Assembly: GCF_014268275.3 (NCBI RefSeq)
Contig: NZ_CP077084.1
Coordinates: 1,674,001-1,738,000, forward strand
Source of the DNA: Pseudomonas tritici
Lineage (GTDB): Bacteria; Pseudomonadota; Gammaproteobacteria; Pseudomonadales; Pseudomonadaceae
Direction: 5' to 3'
Length of the DNA: 64,000 nt
The notes under the pieces are model-generated. The model was not told the DNA's origin, ran no database searches, and saw nothing but the letters and a program-made list of their open reading frames with translations. The position numbers and the translations under genes are program-made. Of this stretch, positions 37,713-47,556 are shown in pieces; within the stretch, counting starts at the first letter, position 1; each line of letters begins with the position of its first letter.

Positions 37713-40189
37713 CGCTTCCCGTTATCCGCGACTTTTTCCAGGTCCTTGACCATCCGCGCAATGCGCTCAGAAAGTTTTTCCGAACTCATGCTTTCGCGCA
37801 TCCGCTCAACCAGCAGGGGAAAGGCCAACGGCGTAGGCCGTTCGATCTTATGCAGGTCCAGTTTCAGCGCCGACAGATGACGTAATGTCTCTTCCAGCCG
37901 GCGAATATCCAACTCATCACGCAGGACTTCTTCCCCTGCCTGGGTCAGCAGCAGGTTCTGCGGGTCATATTGCTTGAACACCTCAAAGAACAACCCGCTG
38001 GACGCCTGCACCTGCCGGGTGCTTTTCGGCGCGCCAGGGTAACCGGCGAACACCAGCCCGGCGATACGTGCGATTTCACGAAAACGGCGCAGGGCCAACC
38101 CCCCGGCATTCAGGCTGGCCACCACATCATCCAGCAGGTTTTCAGGACTCAACAGCGCGTCGTTCAACAGCGCTGGCCAATCCACTTCGGTGGCACTCAA
38201 TAACTCCAGCCCGTAATCATTCACCGCAATGGAGAAGGTGACCGCCTGCCCTCGGCTCACCCGCCACGCCAACACACTCGCCAGCCCCAGGTGCACCTGG
38301 CGCCCGGCGAAGGGGTAGAGGAACAGGTGCCATCCCTCCCGCGATTTCAAGGCCTCAGCCAGCAAGTGCTCGCGCGTCGGCAAGCCGGACCAGCGCAATT
38401 GTGTTTGCAAGAGGGGCCGAACCGCCTGAATCTCCGGCCCTTCGAAGTGTCCGTGGGCCGCTTCATCCAAGCGCACGACGACGGCCTGGGCCAGCTCATT
38501 GGAAAGCGGCATGCGCCCACCATTCCAGCGCGGTACGGCGGCTTTTTTCGCGGTGCTGCGACGTACATAGGCGGTCATGTTTTCGACCCGCACCAGCTCC
38601 AGCAAGCGCCCGGCGAACAGGAGGCCATCTCCCGGCTTGAGCCGCGCAATAAAACCTTCCTCGACGCTGCCGAGGTTTTTGCCGCCGCCGCCCTTGCTCC
38701 AGAACTTCAACTGGATGCTTGCGTCGCTGACGATGGTGCCGACGCTCATGCGATGTCGACGTGCCAGCCTTGCGTCCGGGACGCGCCAGATGCCGTGCTC
38801 GTCCGGCTCGACGCGACGGTAATCCGGATAAGCCGTCAACGAAAGGCCACCATGGCGCACAAACCCCAGCGCCCAGGCCCAGTCTTCATCCGTCAGATCG
38901 CGATAAGCCCAGGCGCCGCGTACCTCGGCCAGCAGCGCTTGCGGTGTAAAGCCACCGCCCAATGCCATGCTGACAAGATGCTGGACGAGTACATCCAACG
39001 ATTTGTGCGGCGACTCGCGCGCTTCAATGCGCCGCTGCGCAATCGCATCCTGCGCCGCCGCGGCCTCCACCAACTCCAGGCTGTGGGTCGGCACCAATGT
39101 CACCCGCGAGGGCCGCCCCGGCGCGTGCCCCGAGCGACCGGCGCGTTGCATCAGGCGGGCCACGCCTTTGGCCGAGCCGATCTGCAGTACGCGCTCCACC
39201 GGCAGGAAATCCACCCCCAGGTCCAGGCTTGACGTACACACCACCGCCTTGAGCTGGCCGTCTTTCAAAGCCCGCTCCACCCAGTCACGGGTCTCTCGCG
39301 ACAGCGAACCATGGTGCAGGGCAATCACCCCGGCCCAGTCGGGACGGGCATCAAGCAATGCCTGGTACCAAATTTCCGATTGCGCTCGCGTGTTGGTAAA
39401 GACCAGGCAACTGCTGCTGCTTTCCACCTCGGCCACCACTTGGGGCAGCATCTTCAAGCCGATATGCCCGGCCCAGGGAAAACGTTCTGTAACGGGTGGC
39501 AATAATGTGTCGATGATCAACTGCTTGGCCGTTAGCCCCTGCACATTGATCCCGTCACCCTGTGGGATCAGCACTTCCAATGCGTGAGACTGATTACCCA
39601 AGGTTGCCGAAATACCCCACACCATCAACTCTGGATGCCAGCGCCGCAAGCGTGCCAGCGCCAGTTGCAGTTGCACGCCGCGTTTATTACCGATCAGTTC
39701 GTGCCACTCATCCACGACCACCATGCGCAGTTTTCCCAGGCTGGTTTCGCTATCGGGGCGGGCCAGCATTAACGTCAGGCTTTCCGGGGTGGTGACCAAT
39801 GCGGTGGGCTGGCGGCGGGTCTGCCGTGCGCGTTCGCTGCTGCTGGTGTCGCCGGTGCGCAGGCCGACACTCCAGGGAATCTGTAACGCCTCGAGCGGCG
39901 CTTCAAGGGCGCGGGCGGTGTCGGCGGCCAACGCACGCATGGGCGTGATCCACAGCACCGTCAGCGGTTCAGCCGGCGGTTTGCGTTTACCGGTTGCCGC
40001 TGGGCGAGTGATGGCCAAGCGATTGAGCGCGGCAAACCACAGTGCATAGGTTTTACCGGCGCCGGTGCTGGCATGCAGCAAACCTGATCGGCCTTCCTTG
40101 ACAGCCGCCCAGACTTCTTTTTGAAAGGCGAACGGCTTCCAGCCTTTGGCGGCGAACCATTGCCGGGCGAAGTCGAGAGGTTTTGCCAT
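37709..40189 (-). CDS. DNA-ligase-associated DEXH-box helicase (Lhr family)
   Basis: Superfamily 2 helicase of the Lhr-core type, predicted to unwind DNA in repair together with the associated ligase, nuclease and phosphoesterase. The 826-residue product has Q-motif-like [10 protein letters not shown], Walker [12 protein letters not shown] (about residues 40-50), a DEWH box in [24 protein letters not shown] (SAT), and motif [19 protein letters not shown] winged-helix/Lhr C-terminal region follows. It is coupled to pdeM downstream. Its upstream side abuts the ArnT-like gene with 57 bases between. Confidence 0.9.
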   Translation of the reverse strand: MAKPLDFARQWFAAKGWKPFAFQKEVWAAVKEGRSGLLHASTGAGKTYALWFAALNRLAITRPAATGKRKPPAEPLTVLWITPMRALAADTARALEAPLEALQIPWSVGLRTGDTSSSERARQTRRQPTALVTTPESLTLMLARPDSETSLGKLRMVVVDEWHELIGNKRGVQLQLALARLRRWHPELMVWGISATLGNQSHALEVLIPQGDGINVQGLTAKQLIIDTLLPPVTERFPWAGHIGLKMLPQVVAEVESSSSCLVFTNTRAQSEIWYQALLDARPDWAGVIALHHGSLSRETRDWVERALKDGQLKAVVCTSSLDLGVDFLPVERVLQIGSAKGVARLMQRAGRSGHAPGRPSRVTLVPTHSLELVEAAAAQDAIAQRRIEARESPHKSLDVLVQHLVSMALGGGFTPQALLAEVRGAWAYRDLTDEDWAWALGFVRHGGLSLTAYPDYRRVEPDEHGIWRVPDARLARRHRMSVGTIVSDASIQLKFWSKGGGGKNLGSVEEGFIARLKPGDGLLFAGRLLELVRVENMTAYVRRSTAKKAAVPRWNGGRMPLSNELAQAVVVRLDEAAHGHFEGPEIQAVRPLLQTQLRWSGLPTREHLLAEALKSREGWHLFLYPFAGRQVHLGLASVLAWRVSRGQAVTFSIAVNDYGLELLSATEVDWPALLNDALLSPENLLDDVVASLNAGGLALRRFREIARIAGLVFAGYPGAPKSTRQVQASSGLFFEVFKQYDPQNLLLTQAGEEVLRDELDIRRLEETLRHLSALKLDLHKIERPTPLAFPLLVERMRESMSSEKLSERIARMVKDLEKVADNGKR

Positions 40190-40246
40190 GCGGGCGCTGA
40201 CGCTCTGAAGGGCTTATTGCACAGACCCTTAACGCCTGCCAAAGGT

Positions 40247-41638
40247 TTAACCGGGTGCGGCACGACAGTAATGCAATTGGGATGTATTGGCCTGGGCCAC
40301 TGCGTAGCAGGTCAAGGTTGGCGGCAGCGGTTGCTGGTTGTTTTTGCGTCGGACCAGGTAAAAGTCTTTCGACAGCGGCAGTTGTTGTGGGCTTTTGGTG
40401 TGCCGTGCCCAGCCGCTGCTATAGAACTCGGCCGAATAAGAGCGTGAGCCCAGGTAGATCAAGTCGCCCGGCGCAGCGGCTTGTTGCGCTTTCCAAAGCG
40501 CAACCATGTTTTTCTGGTTTTGTGGGCGGTCGGCAATCTCGCCACTGATGATCAAGATGCAGCCCAGTAGGGGCAAGGCCAACGCCATGGCTGCGATGAC
40601 GGTCCCGCGTGTTTTGCGGCAGAGCACCTCAGCCAGTAATAACGCCCAGGCTGGCAGCGCGGGCAGTACGTAGGTCCAGAGGATGTTGGTGGACATGGTA
40701 AAGAACAAGGGCGCTGAAACAGCCCAGCCCAGCAGAAAGATCAAGTACTCCCGCTGACCTTCAAATTGCCCGCGCAGCTTGACCAGCATCGGTAAAAACA
40801 GCGTCCAGGGCAAAAGCCCGCCCAGCAGGTGCCCCCAAATCATCGCCAAGGGTTGCGCATGTGCGCTGCCGTATAGATCGCCTTGCCATTTGCTGATGAC
40901 GTAGCGACTGAAATGTTCGCCGACGATGAAGTACTCCAGAAAACCCGGGGTTTTCAGTTCGGCCAGCCAATACCAAGGCATGGCCACTGCGAGCATCAGT
41001 GCCAACCCCGGCAACCATGGCAGCCCCAGCAATCGCCGCCAATGGCCGGTAAGCGCCAGCCAGATTGACGCGGGCATCGCCAGCAACACAAGCGCCAGCG
41101 GGCCTTTTGCGAGCAGGCCCAGGCCAAGCCCGAGAAAACCCGCCATGGCCCACCTGCGGTCACCGTGCATCAAACCGCGCCACACGCCCAGGTGGGCGAG
41201 CAAAAGGGCGAACGCCAATGCGCCGTCGGTCAACACGGCACCGCTGGAAAGGAGCCCGAGTGTGCAAGTCGAGTAGATAATCGCTGCCGTCAACCCGACT
41301 CGCAGGCTGCGCTCGCCGCAAGCGAAGTGCACGATCAGCGCGCAGCTGGCGACATGCAGCAGCCAGGTTGAAAAACGGCTGGAGAACTCGTTGATGCCGA
41401 ACGCTTTCATGCTCAGTGCCTGTAGCCAGAATGACAACGGCGGCTTGCCCCAGAACGGCACTCCGTGATCGAACATCGGCGTGATCCAGTCATTGGAGAC
41501 GAGCATTTTTCGGGCAATTTCGGCATAGCGGGCCTCTGAGGTATCCATGATTGGATAGAGCCCGAGTGTGAGCAGGCGCGCCAGCAGCACCGTGAACAGG
41601 ATGCCCCAGAGCAAACGCATGGACGTGGAATGATTCAT
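40247..41638 (-). CDS. ArnT-like polyprenyl-phosphate glycosyltransferase (GT83/PMT superfamily)
   Basis: Membrane glycosyltransferase predicted to move a sugar from a polyprenyl phosphate donor to an envelope acceptor (lipid A, LPS or similar). From the ATG at 41638, behind AAAGG, the product is 463 residues, with about eleven to twelve membrane segments. The first periplasmic loop carries the conserved acidic YPIMDTSEARYAEIARKM motif and the PPLSFWLQALS segment. The soluble C-terminus is about 100 residues. It is the last gene of a gtrA-GT2-GT trio, so the GT2 product probably supplies the donor. No other arn gene is nearby, so aminoarabinose transfer is not implied. A TTG start at 41665 inside the GT2 gene is less likely. 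Confidence 0.82.
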   Translation of the reverse strand: MNHSTSMRLLWGILFTVLLARLLTLGLYPIMDTSEARYAEIARKMLVSNDWITPMFDHGVPFWGKPPLSFWLQALSMKAFGINEFSSRFSTWLLHVASCALIVHFACGERSLRVGLTAAIIYSTCTLGLLSSGAVLTDGALAFALLLAHLGVWRGLMHGDRRWAMAGFLGLGLGLLAKGPLALVLLAMPASIWLALTGHWRRLLGLPWLPGLALMLAVAMPWYWLAELKTPGFLEYFIVGEHFSRYVISKWQGDLYGSAHAQPLAMIWGHLLGGLLPWTLFLPMLVKLRGQFEGQREYLIFLLGWAVSAPLFFTMSTNILWTYVLPALPAWALLLAEVLCRKTRGTVIAAMALALPLLGCILIISGEIADRPQNQKNMVALWKAQQAAAPGDLIYLGSRSYSAEFYSSGWARHTKSPQQLPLSKDFYLVRRKNNQQPLPPTLTCYAVAQANTSQLHYCRAAPG

Positions 41639-41661
41639 GCCGTCAGCCTTTATGAAGGGAT

Positions 41662-42597
41662 TCAAGATAGATCGCGCTTATGCAGGGAGTTGGGCCTGGG
41701 GCTCACCACCGTCAGCACCCGGCCGACATACTCGCCGACCACGGCGGTACCCAGGCACAACAACAGAATCGATTGCACCAGCAGATGCGCATGGGTCAGT
41801 TCACCGAATGTCGCGGTGGCTGCAACCCACAGTGAGCCAACCAGAAAGCTCATGGCACTCAAGTAGCTGTACATGCGCAGCGGGCGAGTAGAGAAAGCAA
41901 GAATCGAGTCCGCACACAGGTCCAGCAATGACAGCGGCGTCCACTTGGTTGTGCCTGCTTGGCGTGGCTTGCGGTCGTAGTTCACTTCGGTACTTGGGTA
42001 GCCGAGCCAGCTGACCAGCAGTTTCAATACGCCGGCGTTGTCGTCCATGGCGCGAATGGCCGCGAGTGCGTTGGGCCCTATGAGTCTGAAATCACTGACT
42101 TGCTGGGGGACTTCGAAGTCGTCGATCAGTTGGTCCAGCGTGGCGTAATAGAGCCTTGCGGCCGTGCGTTTTGTCCAGGAATCACAGTGCCGTGAGCGGC
42201 GCTGCATGTTCACGATCTCATAGCCCTTGTGCCATTCCTGCACCATAAGGGGGATCAGCTCCGGTGGGTCTTGCAGGTCGCAGTCCATGATGATTACTGC
42301 GCCGCCGTCTATGTCGTTGATGCCTGCGCGCATGGCCGCTTCTTTGCCGAAGTTGCGACTCAAGTGCAGGCACCTGACACGCGGGTCCTGAGAAAATTGA
42401 TCGATCATGGCCGCTGTCTGGTCTTGACTGCCGTCATTGATGTAGAACACTTCTGTGCGGATTCTTACGCGTTCAATGATCGCCATCAGGCGCAAATGGA
42501 ATTGCGTTATTACGCACTGCTCGTTAAAGCAAGGCACCAATATTGTAAGTTTCGTGGCAGGCAAGGACTCACTGAAGAGGTTCGCGTTTGCTGTCAT
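41662..42597 (-). CDS. GT2 glycosyltransferase, GtrB/dolichyl-phosphate-mannose-synthase-like
   Basis: Predicted to load a sugar from a nucleotide donor onto undecaprenyl phosphate at the inner face of the inner membrane. The 311-residue product has the GT-A start LTILVPCFNEQCVITQF, FYINDGSQDQT, LSRNFGKEAAMRAGI and the metal-binding VIIMDCDLQDPPEL. Two C-terminal membrane segments (about residues 235-255 and 268-290) follow, as in GtrB. Its start overlaps gtrA by 29 bases, and its stop precedes the ArnT-like gene by 23 bases. The sugar cannot be told from sequence. Confidence 0.85.
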   Translation of the reverse strand: MTANANLFSESLPATKLTILVPCFNEQCVITQFHLRLMAIIERVRIRTEVFYINDGSQDQTAAMIDQFSQDPRVRCLHLSRNFGKEAAMRAGINDIDGGAVIIMDCDLQDPPELIPLMVQEWHKGYEIVNMQRRSRHCDSWTKRTAARLYYATLDQLIDDFEVPQQVSDFRLIGPNALAAIRAMDDNAGVLKLLVSWLGYPSTEVNYDRKPRQAGTTKWTPLSLLDLCADSILAFSTRPLRMYSYLSAMSFLVGSLWVAATATFGELTHAHLLVQSILLLCLGTAVVGEYVGRVLTVVSPRPNSLHKRDLS

Positions 42598-42955
42598 GTT
42601 TGAATACCCAGAAGTGATTAATCGTAAAGCCTTGAAGAGTCACGGCGACCATTGTCATGAGCTGTGCAAGTTGTGCAGGTACGCCCCAGTGGATCAGTAG
42701 CGTGACAATAAGCGTGTTAGATAAAACCTGACTGGTGGCCGTTATGAAAAATCGCCCTCTATTGCAGTCTCGCTTTACAAATACCCAATGCCTGGACAGG
42801 CAATAGGCGACCAGCGCCCCCGTAACGGCTGCACAGAAGGTGGATGGCGTTGGGCCGTAGTAAGGCAGCAAGCAGACGAACACTACGAAATGCACCAGTG
42901 TCGCGAAGAAGCCTGCGCCCAGATAACGGATGAACACTCGAAGTATTTTTTGCAT
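42569..42955 (-). CDS. gtrA: GtrA-family membrane protein (candidate polyprenyl-phosphate-sugar flippase)
   Basis: A 128-residue protein with four membrane segments: about residues 10-30, 38-55, 70-92 and 98-118. It has the GtrA pattern FIRYLGAGFFATLVHFVVFV, a central SRHWVF and a closing NHFWVFKH. By family it flips undecaprenyl-phosphate-linked sugar to the periplasm for the partner transferase. It is the first gene of the trio and divergent from the response regulator gene across 125 AT-rich bases, which suggests regulation by that system. Confidence 0.85.
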   Translation of the reverse strand: MQKILRVFIRYLGAGFFATLVHFVVFVCLLPYYGPTPSTFCAAVTGALVAYCLSRHWVFVKRDCNRGRFFITATSQVLSNTLIVTLLIHWGVPAQLAQLMTMVAVTLQGFTINHFWVFKHDSKREPLQ

Positions 42956-43080
42956 GACAAGAATGTATAAGATGAAGTGTGAATCAAATGTAACGTCGCG
43001 AAACGATATTTGTTGTCAGTTTTTATTTGTTTGCTGAAGGGATGTTCTTAGTTGTTTGTAAGAATTTGGAGTTTGTCCTG

Positions 43081-43758
43081 ATGGAAATATTACTAGTTGA
43101 AGATGATCATGCGTTGGCGGGTTCGTTGGGGGATTATCTCGGTGAATTTGGTTTCGATGTAGATTTTGCCCGCGATGGGCGAAGTTGCCTGGAGCGTGTC
43201 CAGCACCATGAGTACGACCTCATCGTCATGGATGTGGCAATGCCTCGCATGAGCGGTTTTGACACCTGTCGCCAGTTGCGGTGCGAGCAGAACCACACGC
43301 CCGTTATATTCCTGACGGCACGTGACGCACTGCCCGATAAACAAGAGGGTTACGACGCAGGCGGCGACGATTACCTGGTCAAACCCTTTGAGCCTCAAGA
43401 GTTGCTATGGCGTATCCGCGCGCTGATCCGCCGGGGCTCCCTGCGCCAGCCACGCCGTGTGAAACAACTGGGCGACCTGGTGATTGATCCGGTCTCGCAG
43501 GCGTTGCGCTACAACGGCGTCATCACGGTGTTACCCGCCCTCCAATTCACCTTGCTGAACCTGCTTGCCGATGGGGCACCGGAGCCCGTCAGCCGGCGCA
43601 AACTGGAGGCCGCGTTGTGGCCAGGGGGTGATCCGCCAGACAGTGATGCACTGCGCACGTATATCTACCGGCTCCGCCAAGCCTTGGGCAAGCCATACGG
43701 TAACGAGCTGATCCGGACGGTTCACGGTAAGGGCTATCGTCTTGCGATTCCTTACTGA
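43081..43758 (+). CDS. OmpR/PhoB-family response regulator
   Basis: Two-component response regulator. From the ATG at 43081 the product is 225 residues. The receiver domain starts MEILLVEDDHALAGSLGDYL (acidic pair Asp8/Asp9), with phosphoacceptor Asp51 in YDLIVMDVAMPRMSGFD and the Lys of DYLVKPFEP. A C-terminal winged helix (residues about 125-222) includes DALRTYIYRLRQALGK and the wing IRTVHGKGYRLAIPY. An extension to 43027 is possible but unconserved. It overlaps the kinase gene and is divergent from gtrA. Confidence 0.9.
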   Translation: MEILLVEDDHALAGSLGDYLGEFGFDVDFARDGRSCLERVQHHEYDLIVMDVAMPRMSGFDTCRQLRCEQNHTPVIFLTARDALPDKQEGYDAGGDDYLVKPFEPQELLWRIRALIRRGSLRQPRRVKQLGDLVIDPVSQALRYNGVITVLPALQFTLLNLLADGAPEPVSRRKLEAALWPGGDPPDSDALRTYIYRLRQALGKPYGNELIRTVHGKGYRLAIPY

Positions 43759-44947
43759 TTCCTTTTTTGCGCGAATCCTCTCTGCACTGCTGCCGTTCAT
43801 GGCAACGATTACGTTGTTCTACAGTGTGCTGATCTGGGCCACTGTCAACGTGACAGAGGACTACATCATTGCCAGCTATTTGAAGCTTGAGGCACAGGCG
43901 TTCGAGGAACGGCATAGCCCGCAGGGGGCAGCGACGGCGATGCCCAACAGCATTTACCTGCAAGGCTACTGGTCGGGAGACGCTGAACTTCCCGCCGTCA
44001 TTCGCCAATTGCCAGCCGGTCACCATGAACTGGAGGGAGAGGATGTCCATGTGTTCGTGAGTGTTGTACCGGGTGCGTCGCAGCGGCTGATACTGATGCT
44101 GAACGAGTCTGAACTCAGCCAGACCGAAGGCTACGGCGCTCAGATTTTCGGGCTGTTGTGCGCGGTGGCCGGATTGATCCTGATCCTGGGTACCATCCTG
44201 GCCATCGCGATTGCCCGCGCCATTGCCCAGCCCGTCAGCCAATTGGTGGAGGACGTGGCCTCTGAACCGCGTGGGCCGTGCAGATTCAGCGGGTTCGAGC
44301 GCCAGGACGAAATCGGCACGTTGAGCCGTACGCTGTCGGCTCTGGTGACCCAGCAAAATGCCGCGCTGCTGCGCGAGCAGGCATTTACCCGGCACGTGAG
44401 CCACGAGCTACGCACCCCCTTGGGGATCTTGAACAACAGCCTGGCGATCCTGCGTTTGCCCGGCTGCAACGCCGAAAAATCCGCACGCAGCCTGCTACGC
44501 ATGGAGGGCGCGTTGTCCGGAATGAAAATGACCATTGAGCTGTTTTTGTCCCTGGCCCGTGAACCGCGTCAATTGCCCCATGCGGCGATTGACCTGTCCG
44601 CTGTCGTCGCCGAGCAGATCGAAAAATACCAGCTGCTTTACCCTCTCGCGGCTGATGCGCGGGTGCTGACGGGGGCATCAACGATCTGCGTGAAGGCCAA
44701 TGAGGCGATAGCCCGCAGTGTGGTGCAGAACCTGCTGGGCAACGCTGTTCAGCATGGCGCCGGTAAAGTCCGGGTTGTCCTCACTGAGCAGCAACTGGTG
44801 ATCATCAATAACCGTGTGGAACAGCGCGTGTCGCCGGGGTTCGGCTTTGGCCTGGAAATCGTCTCGCGTGCCTGCACGCAGGCAGGCTGGCGCTTTGAAA
44901 CCCGACGCACACGCCATACGTTTCATGCGCGCATCTGCTTCACTTGA
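43742..44947 (+). CDS. Membrane sensor histidine kinase
   Basis: Partner kinase of the preceding regulator. From the TTG at 43742 (TAAGGG eight bases upstream) the product is 401 residues. The first membrane segment is at about 10-34, followed by a small periplasmic domain of ~100 residues, a second segment at about 133-160 and a HAMP linker. The H-box FTRHVSHELRTPLGIL has His221, followed by N-box NLLGNAVQHG and G-box GFGFGLEIV. The catalytic domain looks short: the G1 (D-x-G) segment is not evident before the G2-like box. The signal sensed is unknown. It overlaps the regulator gene by 17 bases. Confidence 0.85.
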   Translation: MRFLTDSFFARILSALLPFMATITLFYSVLIWATVNVTEDYIIASYLKLEAQAFEERHSPQGAATAMPNSIYLQGYWSGDAELPAVIRQLPAGHHELEGEDVHVFVSVVPGASQRLILMLNESELSQTEGYGAQIFGLLCAVAGLILILGTILAIAIARAIAQPVSQLVEDVASEPRGPCRFSGFERQDEIGTLSRTLSALVTQQNAALLREQAFTRHVSHELRTPLGILNNSLAILRLPGCNAEKSARSLLRMEGALSGMKMTIELFLSLAREPRQLPHAAIDLSAVVAEQIEKYQLLYPLAADARVLTGASTICVKANEAIARSVVQNLLGNAVQHGAGKVRVVLTEQQLVIINNRVEQRVSPGFGFGLEIVSRACTQAGWRFETRRTRHTFHARICFT

Positions 44948-45704
44948 GATTGCCACTTAGAAACTGCTGCAAGCGCTCACTCTTGGGATTGCCCAACACA
45001 TCCGCAGGCGCACCTTGCTCTTCCACCAGGCCCTTGTGCAGGAACAGCACCTGGCTCGACACCTTGCGCGCAAAGCTCATCTCGTGGGTCACCATGATCA
45101 TGGTGCGGCCTTCCTCGGCCAGGCCCTGGATCACCTTGAGCACTTCGCCCACCAGTTCCGGGTCGAGGGCCGAGGTGGGCTCGTCGAACAGCATCACCTC
45201 GGGTTCCATGGCCAAGGCGCGGGCGATGGCGACCCGTTGCTGCTGGCCGCCGGACAGGAATGCCGGGTATTGATCGGCCACACGCGCCGGCAACCCTACC
45301 TTGTCGAGGTAGCGACGGGCGCGGTCTTCGGCGTCTTTCTTGCTGCAACCCAGCACCCGGCGCGGGGCCATGGTGATGTTTTCCAGCACGCTCATGTGGC
45401 TCCACAGGTTGAAGTGCTGGAACACCATCGCCAGGCGCGTGCGCAGGCGCTGCAGTTCGGCGTCGTCGGCCACGCGCATGCCGTGGCGATCGCTGACCAT
45501 GCGGATCGACTGGCCGTCCAGGGTCATGGCGCCGTCGTTGGGGGTTTCCAGGAAGTTGATGCAGCGCAAAAAGGTGCTCTTGCCCGAGCCGCTGGCGCCG
45601 ATCAGGCTGATCACGTCACCGGTCTTGGCCTTGAGCGAAACACCTTTGAGCACCTCATTGTCGCCATAGCTTTTATGCAGGCCTTCAACGGTCAATTTGT
45701 ACAT
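44940..45704 (-). CDS. aotP: Basic amino acid ABC transporter ATP-binding protein (AotP/HisP-like)
   Basis: ATPase of a polar amino acid importer. From the ATG at 45704 the product is 254 residues. Walker A is GASGSGKSTFLR, the signature LSGGQQQRVAIARALA and Walker B VMLFDEPTSALDPELVG. A longer frame to 45767 runs into the upstream aotO-like gene. It is the last of five co-directional genes (binding protein, two permeases, hydrolase-like protein, ATPase), the aotJQMOP order. The argR that follows aotP in P. aeruginosa is absent; the kinase gene ends here from the other side. Confidence 0.85.
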   Translation of the reverse strand: MYKLTVEGLHKSYGDNEVLKGVSLKAKTGDVISLIGASGSGKSTFLRCINFLETPNDGAMTLDGQSIRMVSDRHGMRVADDAELQRLRTRLAMVFQHFNLWSHMSVLENITMAPRRVLGCSKKDAEDRARRYLDKVGLPARVADQYPAFLSGGQQQRVAIARALAMEPEVMLFDEPTSALDPELVGEVLKVIQGLAEEGRTMIMVTHEMSFARKVSSQVLFLHKGLVEEQGAPADVLGNPKSERLQQFLSGNLK

Positions 45705-45717
45705 GGGGCGTGCATCC

Positions 45718-46836
45718 TCAAGGCGAAAGTAGGTAGCCGCTACGGTAGGCCTCGCTGCCTGCGACATGGCCGATGACCATCCCGGCAGTGGCCATGCGGC
45801 GTAGCGAACGGGCGTAAAGCAGGCCGGCCTTCTGGCAGTGCACCGGCGTTACGCGGTCGGAAATGGGGTCGATGATTTCGGCGATCAGTTGCCCGGCCTC
45901 CAGGTATTCACCGGGCAGGGCGCTGAACACCAGCAGGCCACCCACTGGCGTCGCCACCGGTTCAACGCCGGCCAGCGGTGTGGCCGGGTAGGGCAGGTCG
46001 GGCAGCGGTGCCGCATCACCGGTGATGGCGCCGAAGTGAATCAGGTAATCGATGATTGCCTGGCAGTCGAGACTGGCCAGGCCGTGGTTGACGTCGCCTT
46101 GCCCGCGCAGTTCGACGGTCACCGAAAAACTGCCCATGGGGATCGGGAAGCGCTCGCCGAAGCGTTGCTGCAATTGCCACCAGACCAGGGTGAAACACTC
46201 ATCGAAGGATTGTCCACCGGAGTCGGTCGCGAGCAAATTAGCTTCCGAACCGATATACCGCGCGAGCGGTTCCACCTGCGGCCAGGCCTCGGGCGTGGTG
46301 TACAAGTGCGCCACGGCTTCGAAATCGCAATGCAGGTCCAGTACTATGTCGGCGTCACAGGCCAGGCGTTGCAGCACCAGGCGCTGGGATTGCAGCTGGG
46401 TGTCGGCATTTTGTGCGGCGAGGGCGGTGGACAGCGCGGCGCGGATCAGTTCGACGTTGTGCCGAGGATCATCCCCGAGCAAATCTTCGACCTGGTTGCC
46501 GACCGCTTCACTGAGGTCGACAAACAGGCGATTGAAGTTCTGCCCGCTCTCCAGCTCATAGCGACCCAGCGGGATATCCATCAACACCTGTTCCAGGCCC
46601 ACCGGGTTGGCGATAGGCACCAGCACGATCTCGCTGCGCAGGCGACCGGCCGCGGCCAGCTTCGCCAATTGCACTTTGAGGTGCCAGGCCACCAGCATGC
46701 CCGGCAACTCATCGGCGTGCAGCGACGACTGGATGTAAATCTTGCCCTCGGCCTGCTCCGGGCCGAAGTGAAAACTGTGAATCTGCCGCGCCGTACCTGG
46801 CACTGGCGCGATCAGTTCATGAACCTGATGACGCAT
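45718..46836 (-). CDS. aotO: Succinylglutamate desuccinylase/aspartoacylase-family protein (AotO-like)
   Basis: A 372-residue zinc carboxypeptidase-fold protein of the AstE/ASPA family. It has the zinc motif SLHADELPGM (H-x-x-E), VLVPIANPVGLEQV, GQNFNRLF and DIVLDLHCDFEAVAHL with the third zinc His. A C-terminal beta region (about 285-372) resembles a lipoyl-like barrel. In the P. aeruginosa arginine transport operon a protein of this family (AotO) is encoded between permease and ATPase and is not needed for transport. The same position here supports the name. Its substrate is unknown. Confidence 0.8.
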   Translation of the reverse strand: MRHQVHELIAPVPGTARQIHSFHFGPEQAEGKIYIQSSLHADELPGMLVAWHLKVQLAKLAAAGRLRSEIVLVPIANPVGLEQVLMDIPLGRYELESGQNFNRLFVDLSEAVGNQVEDLLGDDPRHNVELIRAALSTALAAQNADTQLQSQRLVLQRLACDADIVLDLHCDFEAVAHLYTTPEAWPQVEPLARYIGSEANLLATDSGGQSFDECFTLVWWQLQQRFGERFPIPMGSFSVTVELRGQGDVNHGLASLDCQAIIDYLIHFGAITGDAAPLPDLPYPATPLAGVEPVATPVGGLLVFSALPGEYLEAGQLIAEIIDPISDRVTPVHCQKAGLLYARSLRRMATAGMVIGHVAGSEAYRSGYLLSP

Positions 46837-46845
46837 ACAAACTCC

Positions 46846-47556
46846 TTAATGGCTCGGCCCGAGAAACGCCAGCCAGCGGCGCTCCGCCAGACGAAACAGA
46901 CCGACCAGCGCGAAGGTCACGGTCAGGTAGATCAGCGCAGCGATACCGAATGATTGAAAGGTCATGAAGGTGGCCGAGTTAGCGTCCCGCGCCACTTTGA
47001 GGATGTCTGGAATCGTCGCGGTGAAGGCCACCGTGGTCGAGTGCAGCATCAGGATCACTTCATTACTGTAGTAGGGCAGCGAGCGACGCAGCGCGGACGG
47101 CATGATCACGTAGGCGTACAGCTTCCAGCCGCTCAAGCCATAGGCCTTGGCCGCTTCGACTTCGCCATGGGCCATGCTGCGGATCGCCCCGGCGAAAATC
47201 TCCGTGGTGTAGGCGCAGGTGTTGAGGGCGAAGGCCAGGATGGTGCAGTTCATCGCATCGCGAAAGAATGCGTCCAGCAGCGGTTGTTCGCGCACGGCGG
47301 CGATGCTGTAGATGCCGGTGTAGCAGATCAGCAACTGGATATAGAGCGGCGTGCCCCGGAACAGGTAGGTGTAGAACTGCACCGGCCAACGCACGGCACG
47401 ATTGCGCGAGACACGCGCAATGGACAGCGGAATCGACACCAGAAAGCCGATGACCAGCGCGGCGCTGAGCAGCCACATCGTCATGGCCAGACCGGTGATG
47501 TGCTGGCCGTCGCTATAAAGGAAGGGGCGCCAGTATTCCTGCAAGAGTTCGATCAT
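46846..47556 (-). CDS. aotM: Basic amino acid ABC transporter permease (AotM/HisM-like)
   Basis: Inner-membrane permease of the HisMQ family. The 236-residue product has five membrane segments. The coupling (EAA) loop is AHGEVEAAKAYGLSGWKLYA, followed by VIMPSALRRSLPYYSNEVI. The N-terminal half carries TMWLLSAALVIGFLVSIPLS and LFRGTPLYIQLLI. Its start overlaps the stop of the other permease by four bases, so the two are made together and probably form a heterodimer. The aotO-like gene follows after nine bases. Confidence 0.85.
   Translation of the reverse strand: MIELLQEYWRPFLYSDGQHITGLAMTMWLLSAALVIGFLVSIPLSIARVSRNRAVRWPVQFYTYLFRGTPLYIQLLICYTGIYSIAAVREQPLLDAFFRDAMNCTILAFALNTCAYTTEIFAGAIRSMAHGEVEAAKAYGLSGWKLYAYVIMPSALRRSLPYYSNEVILMLHSTTVAFTATIPDILKVARDANSATFMTFQSFGIAALIYLTVTFALVGLFRLAERRWLAFLGPSH

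Noticed and set aside
40247..41665. Naming the GT83-type gene arnT
   Set aside because: No arnABCDEF genes are adjacent, and the gtrA/GT2 partners imply a different polyprenyl-phosphate sugar donor.
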